From assembly GCA_019454045.1 (NCBI GenBank), contig SKCR01023427.1:124001-188000 (forward strand): a stretch of 64,000 nucleotides of DNA, in the 5' to 3' direction. This document shows positions 21,330 to 33,769 of the stretch, one piece after another. Position 1 is the stretch's first letter, and each line of letters starts with the position of its first letter. The stretch is from Zanthoxylum bungeanum (Eukaryota; Streptophyta; Magnoliopsida; Sapindales; Rutaceae). The notes beneath the pieces were generated by a model. That model was not told the DNA's origin, did not search any database, and saw only the letters and a list, made by a program, of their open reading frames with translations. A program made the position numbers and the translations under genes.

Positions 21330-24300
21330 ATGGAGATGGAGGATTCTCATTCTGGTGCAATGATTAAGTTGGCTGCCACTAATTACTCCCTATGGAGACC
21401 TAGGATGATAGATTTTTTACATTGTAAAGATCTGTTTGATGTCATCGAGTTTAAGGGAGAGAAACCAGATTCTGTTAAGGAGTATGACTGGAACAAACTC
21501 AACAGCAAAACTTTGGGTCAGATTAGGCAGTGGATTGGTCATAGTGTCTTTCACCACGTAGCACAGGACACAGATGCTTATGAAATGTGGAGGAAATTGG
21601 AAGACATGTTCCAGGCCAAAACAGCTCGGAATAAGGCCTTAATCATGAGGCGATTGGTGAATTTGAAGCTACGGAGTGGAACTTCCGTTGCAGAACACAC
21701 CAACGAGTTCCAGAGCCTGGTGAATCAGTTGTCTGCAGTAGACATGCAGCTGGCAGATGAAGTTCAAGCCCTATTGTTACTCAGTTCCCTTCCTGATAGC
21801 TGGGAGACATTGGTGGTTACTCTCAGCAATTCCGCTCTAGGAGGTAAAGTTACCATGCCTATGGTAAAGGATGCCTTGTCAAATGAAGAAGCCAGAAGAA
21901 AAGACGTGGGCTCAGATCAAACAGAAGCCCTTGTCTCGGAGCAACGAGGAAGACAACAGGAGAAACATCAAGGTGGGAGAAGAGGCAGAAGCAAAAGCAG
22001 GGGCAGGTCCAAAGACGGGAAAAAGACATACAAGTGCTTCCACTGTGGCATAGAAGGCCACTTGAAGAAAATTGCCGGAAACTGCAACGGGAGCAGGGAC
22101 AAGGCAATAACCAGCCGAAGAAGAATGATGCGGAGACACTAGTAGTTACTACGGTGGATGTAGCTATATGCTCCGGCCAGGAAGAAGAAGCATGCCTTCA
22201 CACCGCAACTCAGGATGTCGAGTGGGTGGTAGATACTGCAGCATCCTACCACGTCACTCCTCACAGAGATTTCTTCACAACATACAAAGCAGGAGACTTT
22301 GGAGCAGTGAAGATGGGGAATACCAGTTCTTCTCAGATAGTGGGAATTGGTGAAGTACAGTTGCGGACAAATGCAGGGTATACAGTAACCCTGAAGGAGG
22401 TCAGACATGTTCCAGAACTTCGGCTCAACTTACTCTCGGGGTAGTAGCTCTTGACAAGACAGGGCTATGCTAGCCACTTCGGCAACGGCTTTCGGATGAT
22501 AAAAGGTGCCATGGTAATCGCCCGAGGACATATCTGTGGAACTTTGTATAAGACTCATGTGAAAATCTGTGCAGAAAGTCTAAATGTAGCTGAACGGGAG
22601 GCTTCTCAGAATCTGTGGCACCAGAGACTCGGTCACATGAGTGAAAGAGGGTTGTCTACCTTGACAAAGAAGGATCTAATCACCGTCTCCAAGAATGCTA
22701 CTCTGGATCCTTGCAATCACTGTCTATTGGTAAGCAACACAGAGTCTCTTTTAATTTCTCTTCTACGAAGAAATCAGAGTTACTTAGTCTGGTGTACTCT
22801 GATGTATGTGGTCCCTTGGAGGTGAACTCATGGGCTGGTAACAAATTTTCTGACTTTTATTGATGATGCTTCTCGGAAAGTTTGGGTGTATTTTCTGAAA
22901 ACAAAGGATCAGGTCCTGGATTATTTCAAACTGTTCCATGCCATGGTTGAGCGTGAAACAGGGAAGAAACTGAAGTGCCTTCGTACAGACAATGGAGGCG
23001 AATACACTTCCAGGGAGTTCGATGCCTACTGCGGAAGTCATGGTATTCGACACGAGGACTGTTCCACGCACCCCACAACACAATGGTGTCGCTGAAAGGA
23101 TGAACCGCACCATTATGGAGAAAGTCAGAAGTATGATCAGTATGGCCAAGCTGCCAAAGCCATTCTGGGGAGAAGCTGTTCGTGCCGCCTGCTACCTGAT
23201 CAACAGATCACCATCTGTACCGTTGAACTTCGAGATTCCGGAGAAAGTGTGGTCTGGTAAGAATCCCATATTCTCACCTCAGAATATTTGGATGTTTAGC
23301 ATTTGCACATGTATCCAAGGAGCTCAGACAGAAGCTCGATGCAAGGACTACTCCATGCATCTTCATAGGCTATGGAGACGAAGAATTTGGATACAGGTTA
23401 TGGGACCCGAAGGAAAGGAAGGTCATCAGAAGCAGGGATGTAGTGTTTCTTGAAGACCAGACAATAGAAGACATTGAAAAGCCCAAGATGCCTTCTAGAA
23501 CCAGTGCCGATAATGTTGATGAAAATCCAGACACAACCCCAGCACCAACACCAGTGGCCACAGATGATGGGGTGCAAGACATACCAGAAGCAGAACCAGA
23601 GGAGGAAGAGGTATTGAGCAGGGGGAGCTTCAGCCTGCTCCATCAGAGGCTTCGAGTTCATCCACAGATCCGGATGACAACAGACAGCCAGAACCTCCAG
23701 TACGAAGATCCGAGAGAGGCCGGATTCCATCAGCCAGATACTCAGGATCAGAATACATTCTGCTAACTGACGAGGGGGAGCCAGAAACCTTCAACGAAGC
23801 AGTATCTCATAAGGACAAAGACAAATGGCTGCACGCAATGCAGGATGAGATGGAATCTCTGCAGAAGAACAACACTTATGAGATAGTGAAGCTCCCACAT
23901 GGAATGAAGGCACTGAGGAACAAATGGGTATTCAAGCTCAAGAAAGATGGCAGCGGAAAAGTGGTGAAACACAAAGCTCGGCTAGTGGTCAAAGGATTCC
24001 TACAGAAAAAGGGAATGACTTTGATGAGATTTTTTCACCAGTGGTAAAGATGGCTTCAATCCGAGTTATCCTAGGATTGGTAGCCAGACTGAACTTGGAG
24101 CTTGAACAGATGGATGTCAAAACAGCATTTCTTCATGGTGATCTGAATGAAGAAATCTACATGGAGCAGCCAGAAGGATTCAAGGTTTCAGGTAAAGAAA
24201 ACCTTGTTTGCAAGCTGAAAAAGAGCTTGTACGGGCTCAAGCAAGCACCGAGGCAGTGGTACAAGAAGTTCGACTCATTCATGGTGGGTCAAGGCTACAA

Positions 24301-25337
24301 AAGAACTGAAGCAGATCAGTGTGTATACATCCAGAGGTTTCCAGATGGAATTTCGTTGCTCTTCTACTGTATGTAGATGACATGTTGATTGTTGGACAAG
24401 AAGCAGCGAAGATCAGCCAGCTGAAGAAGGAACTCTCCAAGGCTTTCGACATGAAAGACTTGGGACCAGCTCAACAGATTTTGGGAATGGAGATTGTTCG
24501 TGACAGACAGAACAAGAAGCTGTGGCTTTCACAGGAGAGGTATATTGAACGGGTGATCAAAAGGTTCGATATACAGAAAGCCAAACCAGTCAGCGTTCCG
24601 CTAGCGCACCATTTCAAACTGAGCAAGAGTTCATGCCCCTCATCCAAGAAAGAGATAGAGGAAATGTCAGCAATACCGTATTCTTCAGCTGTTGGAAGCC
24701 TAATGTATGCAATGGTTTGTACCAGGCCAGATATTGCACATGCAGTTGGTGTGTAGTGAGCCGTTTTCTCTCTAATCCTGGAAAACAACACTGGGAGGCA
24801 GTCAAATGGATTCTCAGGTACCTGAAGGGTACAACGAAGTTTCGTCTGTGTTATGGGGGAGCTGATCCGATCTTGGAAGGCTATACAGATTCAGATATGG
24901 CGGGAGATCTTGATGGTAGGAAATCTACATCAGGATTCATTTACACTTTTGCAGGGGGAGCTGTGTCATGGCAGTCAAGATTGCAGAGGTGTATTGCATT
25001 ATCCACAACAGAGGCTGAGTACATTGCCATAGCTGAGGCAGGAAAAGAAATGTTGTGGCTAAAGCGGTTTCTCCAAGAGTTAGGGATCAGACAAACAGAC
25101 TACAAGATACACAGTGACAGTCAGAGTGCTCTGGACTTGAGCAAGAACTCAATGTATCATGCCCGGACGAAACACATTGATATTCGCTATCACTGGATAC
25201 GCGAAGTGATGGATCAACAACTGCTGAGACTAGTGAAGATCCATACAGATGAGAATCCAGCCGACATGTTAACAAAGGTGGTTTCCCGAGACAAGCTAGA
25301 GTTGTGCAGAGACGCAACCGGGATAGCTTACAGATGA
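21330..25337 (+). pseudogene. Frameshifted gag-pol polyprotein of copia 2
   Basis: Gag starts at ATG 21,330 (MEMEDSHSGAMIKLAATNYS) and is open for 270 residues. It shifts frame inside the zinc knuckle (CFHCGIEGHLKK, then a break near 22,070). Protease is VVDTAASYHVT near 22,227. The integrase zinc domain is HQRLGHMSERG to CNHC (about 22,619-22,725). Reverse transcriptase has YVDDMLIVG near 24,370 and RNase H has TDSDMAGD near 24,888 and STTEAEYIA near 25,003. It ends RDATGIAYR at 25,337. Frame changes occur near 22,070, 22,440, 22,830, 23,080, 23,270, 23,610, 24,015, 24,350 and 24,750. Confidence 0.93.
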
Positions 25338-25493
25338 TTTTTTCAGATAACTAGAACTACGATTGGCTTGATCCCGATTCAGGGTACGTAGGCAGTCATT
25401 CAGATGCAGCCAGGGGAGGATCCTTTGGAGGATCGGTTTTGGTGATTGATGGTCGGCTCAGATTTCTGGGAAATCTTCACCGAGGGGGAGATT

Positions 25494-25772
25494 TGTTGGT
25501 TGCCAGTCAACTTCTCCACCGAAAGCAAAAGGAGAGCTGGAGTGGCAGTGCAGTGAGTAGGCAAACCGCGTGGACTGTTCACGCGGTTTGCCAACTATAA
25601 AATGAGTGCTTCTGAGTCCATTATAGTATCCCAATGTGTGTGTAGAGAGTAGAGAGTGTAGTGAGGTTTTTTGTGAGTTCTTGTTTTGTAAACTTGTGTA
25701 TTATTCTTGGTAGTAATAATACAATTCGGTTTTTCCTCAAACACTTCCTAAAGTGATCGTGTTTTCACAACA
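25494..25772 (+). repeat. 3' LTR of copia 2
   Basis: Copy of the 5' LTR with the same hairpin (25,560-25,572 and 25,580-25,592) and TATAAAA. It differs mainly by small indels around 25,535-25,575. Confidence 0.95.
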
Positions 25773-27477
25773 TAACTCAGAACTCTTTGTTAGTAATCTC
25801 TTTTTTTTTTTTTTTTTTTTTTTTTGGTATTAATTCTCTTGGATCTAGCATTTTGTGGTTATTTTTTTGTTTATATGTATTTCTTTCTTTTTCTCTTGTA
25901 TGTGGAAATTTTGTATGGAAGAAAGTGTAAATAAAGATTAGATTAATTCAGGCAGTACATTAAATAGTTAATTTATACATAGATTCTGTTTCTGGCTCAA
26001 GTATTGTCTTAAACCTTGATAAATTCAATTGATTTTTTTTATATTTTTTTTTTTTGGTATAAGACTCTAAAAGAAGTGTTTGAAATTTTTATAAAAAAAT
26101 TAAAAAGACATTTTTTTCTTTAACCAACTAAAAAAAAAACATTGGTTAGTATGCAGATTTTTTCTTTTTTATGGGAGGATGTGACTCGTCACGTCTTCTA
26201 AATGTGGTGTTTTTTCTTCATTGTTTTTGTTCAATAAAATTCACTCATCATGTCATTGTCAATAATAAATTTTCCAATAAAAATTTGATGGATCATATCC
26301 ATCTCAAATTTAGTACTTGACTTAGAAGCAAAGATTAATGATACTTAAATTATGTATCTTTTGATTCAAAGGTGAATTCAAGAGAGGTTTATGAATTTCT
26401 AAATGATAATGTTTACAAAATTCCAAAAAAAAAAACTAATAATATAATATAGTACTCTATTGTTAAAAAATAATTTCAATACTATAAAATAACAATACTT
26501 TATAAATAATATTAATCATTATTTTATCACCATTTAATATATATACCATTAATCTTTTTAAAAAAACAACACCCAAAAAAGTGCTGCCACCAATTAATAA
26601 TGCAATGTATGTTTGAAGAAACTTTTATGAAAGTGCTTTTAGAAATCACATGGAGAGTTTGCTTTGAAGAGTTTAATTAAATGGATTTCTTGGCTTCAAA
26701 TACTTTGTCTCATACCGTAAAGAGTAGAGTGACATTGTTAGGGTTCATGTGCAAAATGAGTTTATCATTAATTAGCTATAAGACAGAATGGAAAGTAAGG
26801 AATTCACGTTGGGTTTGTCAAACTTTGTACAAAATTATATACACACACACATATGCCTTTTAGGTACAATATTAGTTGTCTTTACTACCATATTATTTAA
26901 TTCTAACTCTTGTTCAAACACGGGTAAGGATCATCTACTCGAGTAATTCTTTGGTGAAATTGATATATAGGTGACGTTGTATCACCAATAAATTAGTAAA
27001 TGACGTGTATGATTTAATATCCATATTTTTAGTTGTTTTTAATATTTTTAGTACGTGTGATAATGAATTATTAGATTGTTGCACCAATTAATTATTGCAT
27101 ATGTTTATTATTAAAAGGTTGTAAATTTTATTATATGGAATAAGGTTATATCATTCCTAGGGCTTTTGGCCCAGATCGGTACTCTATCCAAAAACAACTA
27201 GCTAATCTATTTACATAATATTAAATATGAGCGACTTTCTAATAATATTATTTATGTTTACATGTGTTAGAATCCTTTAAATCTTTTTGAGCTTTTTATA
27301 AATTTGGATTGATGTCAAAAAATAGAAGATGTCATTTGAGATATTATGTCAGTGAACCAATTTTTGAAACTAATGAATTTAAAATTAAAGTAAAAAATAA
27401 ATTTCACAATATATTTTAGAAGTTATGATAAAATTCGAATCTAGTAGAAGATACTGCATTATCCATTTAACATCATT
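25773..27477. other. Probable 3' flank of the peptide gene, then AT-rich intergenic DNA
   Basis: After the copia element there is a T run (about 25,800-25,826) and an AATAAA-type signal (GTAAATAAAG near 25,930). These would be the displaced 3' UTR of the peptide gene. The rest, to 27,477, shows no gene. Confidence 0.5.
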
Positions 27478-30400
27478 TCAGTGTTCTTTTCCTGGGTTTG
27501 ACATAAATCGGCTGATCAATTCAACTGCGTGTTCTAGGTCTGGCCTTGTGCACACCATGACATACATGAGCCTTCCCACTGCTGAGGTGTATTGAACATG
27601 TTTCATTTCCTCATTCTCTGTCTGAGTAGAGGGACTCTGTTGTGTGCTCAATCTAAAGTGGGTAGCAAGAGGAGTGCTAACCGATTTAGCATTGTCCATC
27701 TGAAATCGCTGAAGTACCTTCCCGATGTACTTCTCCTGTGACAATTATAATTTCTTGGCTTTTCGATCATGACCAATCCTGATGCCAAAAATCTATTTTG
27801 CTGGCCCCAAGTCTTTCATCTCAAAAGATTTACTCAGTTGCTACTTCAATTCATCAATCCTCGATTGATTCCGGCCAACTATCAACATATAATATACATA
27901 CAACAGTAAGATAATAAAGTCATCGTCAGAAAATTTATGAACGAAGACACAATGGTCTGAAGTAGTCTTCTTGTATCCTTGCTCCCCCATAACTGACTCA
28001 AATTTCACGTACCACTGTCTTGGTGTCTGTTTCAAAACATGGAGGATTTTCCAGAGTCTGCACACATGGTCATCTTTTCCTTTGACTCTGAAGCCTTCTG
28101 ATTGCTCCATATAAATTTCTCATTCCAGATCCTCATGAAGAAATGTGGTTTTGACATCCATATGCTCGATCTCCAAATCAAGGCTTGCTGCTAAGCTGAG
28201 TACCACTTTGATGGATGACATCTTCACAACTGGAGAGAATATTTCATCAAAGTCAATGTCTTTTCTCTGATTGAATCCTTTGACAACTAGTCTGGCTTTG
28301 TACCGGGGTTGTGAAGTGTGTTCTTGTTGCTTCACTCTGTACACCCATTTGTTCTTCAAAGCCCGTTTGCCTTTTGGCAATTTCACCAACTCAAAAGTGT
28401 GATTGTCATGCAAAGATTTCATATCATCTTGCATGCCTTCCTCATACTTTTCCTTCTTCTCTGTTTCCACAGCCTCCTTGTAGCTCTCAGGTTCTCCCCC
28501 GTCAGTAAGCAGCACATACTCATATGTAGAGTATTTTATTGAATGTCGTATTTCTCTGTCATACCTTCTCTGTGGAACTGTTGGTGTAGCTTCTAGTACT
28601 GGTGGTTGATCATGATTATCATCTCTGGGAGCTTCAACATATGTACCCTCCTGATTGAGAACCTCATCTTCAACTGGCACCGGTGTATGAGGTTCGGGAT
28701 TCACATCAACATTTTTGTATTGTTGGGGCATTGTCTTTATCTTTTTTTTGATATCTTCTATAGTCTGGTCTTCAACGAAGACAACATCTCGGCTTCTGAC
28801 AATCTTATTCTCAACATGATCATACAGTTTGTAGCCGAAATCATCCAGACCATAGCCATAAAGACACACTGTCGCATCTTTACATCAAGTTTGGATCTAT
28901 CGTTATTTGGGATGTGTACAAATGCTTTGCACCCAAAGACATGTAAGTGTTCATATGACACTTCTTTACCTGTCCAGACTTGATTAGGAACATTACCTTT
29001 TAGTGCGACTGTTGGGGACATGTTCAAAACATATACGGTTGTGCTGAGTGCCTCCCCCCAGAATATCTTCGGTAGCTTGGCTTGTGATAGCAAGCTTATG
29101 ACCCTTTCACACAAGGTTTTGTTCATCCTCTCAGCTAGGCCATTTAGCTGAGGTGTCTTGGGAGGTGTCGTTTGATGTCGTATTCCTTGCATCTTGCAGT
29201 ACTGATCAAATGGACCTCTATACTCTCCACCATTGTCTGTTCTGATACATTTCAGTTTCTTAGCGGTTTCTCTCTCCATCAGGGCATGAAAATCCTTGAA
29301 CACTCTCAACACTTTATTTTTTATCTTCAAGGTGTATACCCATATCTTCCTTGAATGATCATCTATAAATGTCACAAAATAAAGTGACCCACCAAGTGTT
29401 CTTGTCTGCATCGGACCACATACATCTGAATGTATGAGATCAAGTACCTCTGGTTTTCGTTGAGGCATGGAGCTCTAGAATGACACCATGTTCTGCTTTC
29501 CAGCCATGCAGTGTTCACACTTTTGTAAGTGTGAGTTATTCAATCCGGGAAGAACATTCCTTCGGTGCAGTACTTCCATCCCCGTTTGACTCATATGACC
29601 GAGCTTTTTATGCCATAGCTCGGCTGCCTCATTACTATTGACTGTATTTATGCTACTATTGAAAAATTTAGCATACATCAAATACAATGTTGAATCTTTC
29701 TTACCTCGAGCTATCACCATTGATCCTTTAGTGAGCTTTCAAGTGCCGTCACTAAAGGTGCTGCAGAAACCTTCATCATCCAGCTTGCCTGTTGAGATAA
29801 GGTTTAACCGGATGTCTGGGATGTACTTGACTCCCTTCAACACTAGCTTTGTCCCGTTGTCTGTTTTAAGGCAGATGTCTCCAATATCGACGGCTTTGGA
29901 CTGGCCGTCATTCCACATCCTTACAGCACCATAGTTGTCTGGTGTGTAAGATGAAAAAAAGTCTCTGTGAGATGTGGCGTGTATGGATGCGCCACTATCT
30001 ATCACCCAACTGGTCTCGTGGCTGGCAAGATTCACAACATTTTCCTCATAGACAATGAAGAATTCTTTGGAGGTTTTGTCAGTGGTGGCAGTAACAACTC
30101 TTTCTTGGTTAGAGTCACTATCCATTTTGTTGTCTCTGGACTGTTCGTTCTTCAATTTGTAGCGATCACTCTTCATATGACCTTTCTTTTTGTAATGGTA
30201 GAATTCAATATCTTTTGTTCTTGATTTATCTCGGTTCTTGTCTGATCTATCTGGGCCTCGGCTTTTACTCCTCCCCTTTTTTTGTTCTTCTCAATCACTA
30301 AAGCTTCTGAGGTTGAGGTTGATACCGTCCCTTGCATTCTCGTCGTCTTTTCTTCCTCGAAGATTCTGGTCTTTGCCATCTCCAGTGTGACTCTCCCATC

Positions 30401-30901
30401 TGTGGCTGAATTTATCACCGTAGATCTGAACATTTCCCAAGATTCCGGTAACGTATTTATGAGTATTAAGTCATTTACCTCATCACCGAAGTCTATGCCC
30501 AATCCAGACAATTCTTTCATGGTGCCGAGGAAATCATTGATATGGTCCGCCACAACTGTACTTTCGTCGTATTTCAATCCCATCATCTTCATGATGTAGT
30601 ACAACTTGTTGTTGCCAGTCTTTGCTCGAAAAATCTCCTCCAACTTTCTCCATAGGACATGTGCATTTGTATCTTCACTAACATGGTTCACGATACTATC
30701 GTCGATCCACTGACGAATAATACTGCATTTTTTCTGGTGAAGATTGTTCCAATTTTCTTTGGACATTGCTTCTGGTTTCTCCTCCAGAAAAACCGATCCA
30801 TCATAGTCATTCACATATAGAAGGTCTTTTATCCTTCATCTCAATGTGAAATAATTTGTGCTAGTCAACAAAATCATTTTTCCGTTGCCCCCATCCATCA
30901 T
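27478..30901 (-). pseudogene. Decayed gag-pol of copia 4
   Basis: Starts at the equivalent ATG (30,901, MMDGGNGKMILL) with an in-frame stop near 30,840. Gag is readable in 30,814-30,173 and the protease/integrase N-terminal part in 30,176-29,739 (VIDSGASIHAT). Integrase is in 29,720-29,475 and 29,468-28,758 (TPQLNGLAERMNKT). The RT part is in 28,869-28,120, 28,110-27,841 and 27,744-27,478. In the fourth stretch the RT catalytic motif reads YVYYMLIVG instead of YVDDMLIVG, so both aspartates are lost. The zinc knuckle is also damaged. Confidence 0.92.
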
Positions 30902-31507
30902 AAAAATCCTAAGCATAATTTCAAAAAACGGAGCTCACTGTTACGTCCTCAATGGTCGAAAATGATGGAAATCACACTTCATTTGTCAAAATCCGACACA
31001 TTGATCAAATTGGAAATTTTCAGAAGTTACAGAGGTCAATCTGTAATTTTCGAAAGTTAAGGGGCTAATTTGTAATTTTGAGAAAGTATAGGGACCTTTC
31101 TAAAATTTACCAGAATTTTGCTGACGTGGCAGACACGTGTCGCTGACTGGATGACACGTGTCTGCCGACTGGTCTGATGACGTGGCAGGATGACTGGGCT
31201 GCTGACTGTGCGTGACTGGCTGATGTGGCACTGACTGAATGCTGACGTCAGCGTCTTCAATCTTCGTTAGCGCGTGCGGCGCGTGGAGCGCGTGAGGAAC
31301 TCTCTGATCGGAACGTGTGGCGCGTGCGGTGTCACCGGACCTCCTTTCGATCGCTGGAAAATACCACCGTGCTCGTCTCTTCGTGAAAAAGCGGATGGTA
31401 TGCTCAAAATCGATTTTTGATAACTTTCGCCGGAACCGATTTTCCGAACTGAAGCTCTGTTTCTGAGTTTCGGGATCCCACCGTGGAAACTTAACTTTGA
31501 TACCACT

Positions 31508-31816
31508 TGTTGTTATAAAAAAACACACACAATAAAAGAGAAGTGAGATGAAAACTCTTCTTTATTACTTCAAATAAAGAATTACAAAGCTAAACAAATT
31601 TTTAAAAAAACTCTCAACACTCTCTTACACTCTATGTTCTCTCTGTTTGGGATGATTAACAATTATATTTTGGTTCTTTTTTATAGTGCCAAAACCGTGT
31701 GCAACAGTGCCACACGAGTTGGCAGTTGGCAAATGGCAACGCGTTTCCTCTGCTTGCTGTATCCAGCATACAAGTTGGCCAGCATGACTTTTGCATGCAT
31801 CATGCAAAAGTCAACA
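31508..31816 (-). repeat. 5' LTR of copia 4
   Basis: 309 bp; on the plus strand it runs TGTTGTTATAA to GTCAACA. A degenerate version of the promoter hairpin (TGCCAAAACCGTGTG with CACACGAGTTGGCA) is at about 31,687-31,725, with TTTTTTATAG (inverted TATA) beside it. Confidence 0.88.
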
Positions 31817-32282
31817 ATTTAGGTAAGGGATCAATGATTCAATATTATTATTTAATCAATCCATCGATTCTAACGAATGTTGATGAAACTAGACCAAATA
31901 ACACATACGATTGAATCGAGACCTTTAACATTGATACCGTATTTGTTAAACAATTGCCATAATCAATAAACGTACGTGCTTTATTATATTAAAAGTATAA
32001 ATTAACTTATAAATTATGGAATAAATATTGAATTATAAATTAGAGTAAAAAAATAATCTCATGTGAGATTATGATTTTTTAACTATTAAAGAACTCTTTA
32101 GCGTAACGTTTTAATCCTAGAAAAACCCTCTATCAAAAGTACCATAAATATTAATATTATTTAAAATCAAGTTTAATATGCCGCATGTATATTTATATAT
32201 GGTATTTAAACAAAAAAAAAACACACACACACAAGAAGACATTTGGGGTAAATTTTTGAGATAATTATGCCAATTCATCAAA
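31817..32282. other. AT-rich intergenic stretch
   Basis: No gene seen. It contains a short AC/A-rich run near 32,211-32,234. Confidence 0.5.
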
Positions 32283-32309
32283 GGTTTTATCAGGGCCGGC
32301 CCAGGGCAG

Positions 32310-32846
32310 TAGACCCGGCCAAGGTTCCGATTCGGAACCGGAACCGGAAGTAAAAAAAAAAAAAATTTATTTTCTTGGAACCGTAAGGTTCCACAAGTAA
32401 ATCTCAAATTTTTTAATTAATAATAATTACTTAATGAGGTTTAAAATTGTAATACTAAAACATGAATGTCCACATCCTTTTTATAACCAACTATTGGTTA
32501 TTGACTTCTTTATATAAGCGATGTGAGACACAATAGCCAAGTAACAAATATCCCACATCGCTTATATAAAGAAAGCACTAGCCAAGAGTTGGCTATAAAA
32601 AGGATTATATGTTAAAAGAGTTTTATAAAAAAAGGATTATATAAAAATGATGTGATAGTATGAAAAAACATAACGATTATAGAATTTTTTTATTTTTTAA
32701 AATTTATTATTAAAAAAAAAAAAAACCCGGAAGGGGAACCGTAAACCGAACCGGAACCGACCGGTTCGGTTTACGGTTCCGGTTCCACACTTGTGGAACC
32801 GGGAACCGGCCGGTTCGAACCGGAACCGAACCGGCGGCCAGGTCTA
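32310..32846. mobile_element. hAT-like MITE, TAGACC family, copy 2 (nested)
   Basis: Starts TAGACCCGGCC and ends GGCCAGGTCTA, matching 18,493-18,817. Flanks CAGGGCAG (32,302-32,309) and CTGGGCAG (32,847-32,854) match 7 of 8. The ends carry inverted GGTTCCG / CGGAACC runs. It lies inside the outer hAT element and itself contains a hairpin insertion. Confidence 0.82.
32470..32615. repeat. Hairpin element nested in the inner MITE
   Basis: The left arm (ATCCTTTTTATAACCAACTA to TCTTTATATAAGCGATGTG) pairs with the right arm (CACATCGCTTATATAAAGAA to TTGGCTATAAAAAGGAT). Arms are about 55 bp with a loop of roughly 35 bp. The TAGACC copy at 18.5 kb lacks this segment, so it is probably a third insertion. 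Confidence 0.75.
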
Positions 32847-33101
32847 CTGGGCAGGAGCCAAAGGGGCGACTGTCCAGGGCCCAAAAATTAAGGGGCACTA
32901 AATTGTCGGGGTTTAGGTATTATGTCCTCATTTATATATTTTCTGAAGTAATATAATTTGGGCGTGATGGCCTAGCCCCCAGCTTCGCTTGGGTTCCAGC
33001 CATCGTTAAATATTATTTTTTTTAAACATATATTTTCGTGATGAAAAATGGCACATTTTGAGCTTTCGCACCGGACACCCAAAAATTCAGCACCGACCCT
33101 G

Positions 33102-33700
33102 GGTTTTATAGATATATATTTTCTTGATTTTGCTGAAACCTAAATGGAGCTTCTACCTATACTAAAAAAATAAACTATTGCTAATTAAGAAATGACATTT
33201 ACTTCGTAGTTCATACCAATTGACAAAATATAAAATGTGTGTGTGTGTATATATGCACATAGTGGTCGAGCAGTTAAAAAGGTTTGGTTTTAAAACTTAA
33301 AGAGGAATCTAATCTAATGACAACACACAACAAATTACATTATATATAATATATATTATTTATTGGGGTAGTAATTTTGGCGAAGATTCAGCCCGATTCT
33401 TCGTTCTCGAGTTACTTACTTGATTTATTTAATTAATTAATTAATTAATCTAATCTCAATTCTAAATCCTACCGTATATTTCACCACCATAATTATTTTG
33501 ATTTCAGTTACTGCATAAATAATTACCTCGATATGCACATACAAATAGCCATGGTTTCAAACAATTTAAGCGCTTTCAAACTCAAATAGCTTTTCTAATT
33601 TCAAGTCCTTGTTCAAGAAAAAGACCAACAAAGTTTCATTGCATGGCACTACTTTTAAATAACCTAAAAGTCAAGGGGCAAATTTGTAATCAAAATCCTT
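33102..33700. other. AT-rich stretch upstream of the DUF761 gene
   Basis: Contains a GT/TA microsatellite (33,237-33,254) and a TAATTAAT run near 33,430. No gene seen. Confidence 0.5.
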
Positions 33701-33707
33701 TATAAAT
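33701..33707 (+). promoter_or_regulatory. Probable TATA box of the DUF761 gene
   Basis: TATAAAT lies 63 bp upstream of the ATG, inside an otherwise A/C-rich leader. The position suits a short 5' UTR. Confidence 0.5.
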
Positions 33708-33769
33708 CCATTTGAACAATACCCAAAACTTACCCCAAAACCCCCCAAAAAATTAATTTAATAAAAAGA

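Larger units (their letters stand above)
20387..25772 (+). mobile_element. Ty1/copia LTR retrotransposon 2 (Tnt1/Tork-like), in the peptide gene's 3' flank
   Basis: LTRs at 20,387-20,662 and 25,494-25,772 run TGTTGGTTGCC to CACAACA. PBS TGGTATCAGAGC starts at 20,665 and purine tract GAGGGGGAGATT precedes the 3' LTR. The flanks ATAAT (left) and TAACT (right) do not form a clean duplication; ATAAC, one base inward, would match 4 of 5. The element is the same family as 61,241-64,000 (near-identical RNase H) and a more distant relative of copia 1. The coding region is broken. Confidence 0.95.
27478..31816 (-). mobile_element. Ty1/copia LTR retrotransposon 4 (copia 1 relative), truncated at its 3' end
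   Basis: Minus strand. The 5' LTR is 31,508-31,816, with a diverged PBS (TGGTATCAAAGT as read on the minus strand, near 31,494-31,505). Gag to RT follows leftward, and homology stops abruptly at about 27,478 in RFMSNPGKEH, just before RNase H. RNase H, the purine tract and the 3' LTR are absent. The protein is a copia 1 relative but more decayed. Confidence 0.93.
32291..33101. mobile_element. hAT-type non-autonomous element (outer), interrupted by a second element
   Basis: Starts CAGGGCCGGCCC and ends GCACCGACCCTG, which are imperfect inverted termini. A perfect 8-bp duplication GGTTTTAT is at 32,283-32,290 and 33,102-33,109. After removing the inner element (32,310-32,846) only about 274 bp remain. 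No transposase is encoded. Confidence 0.88.
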
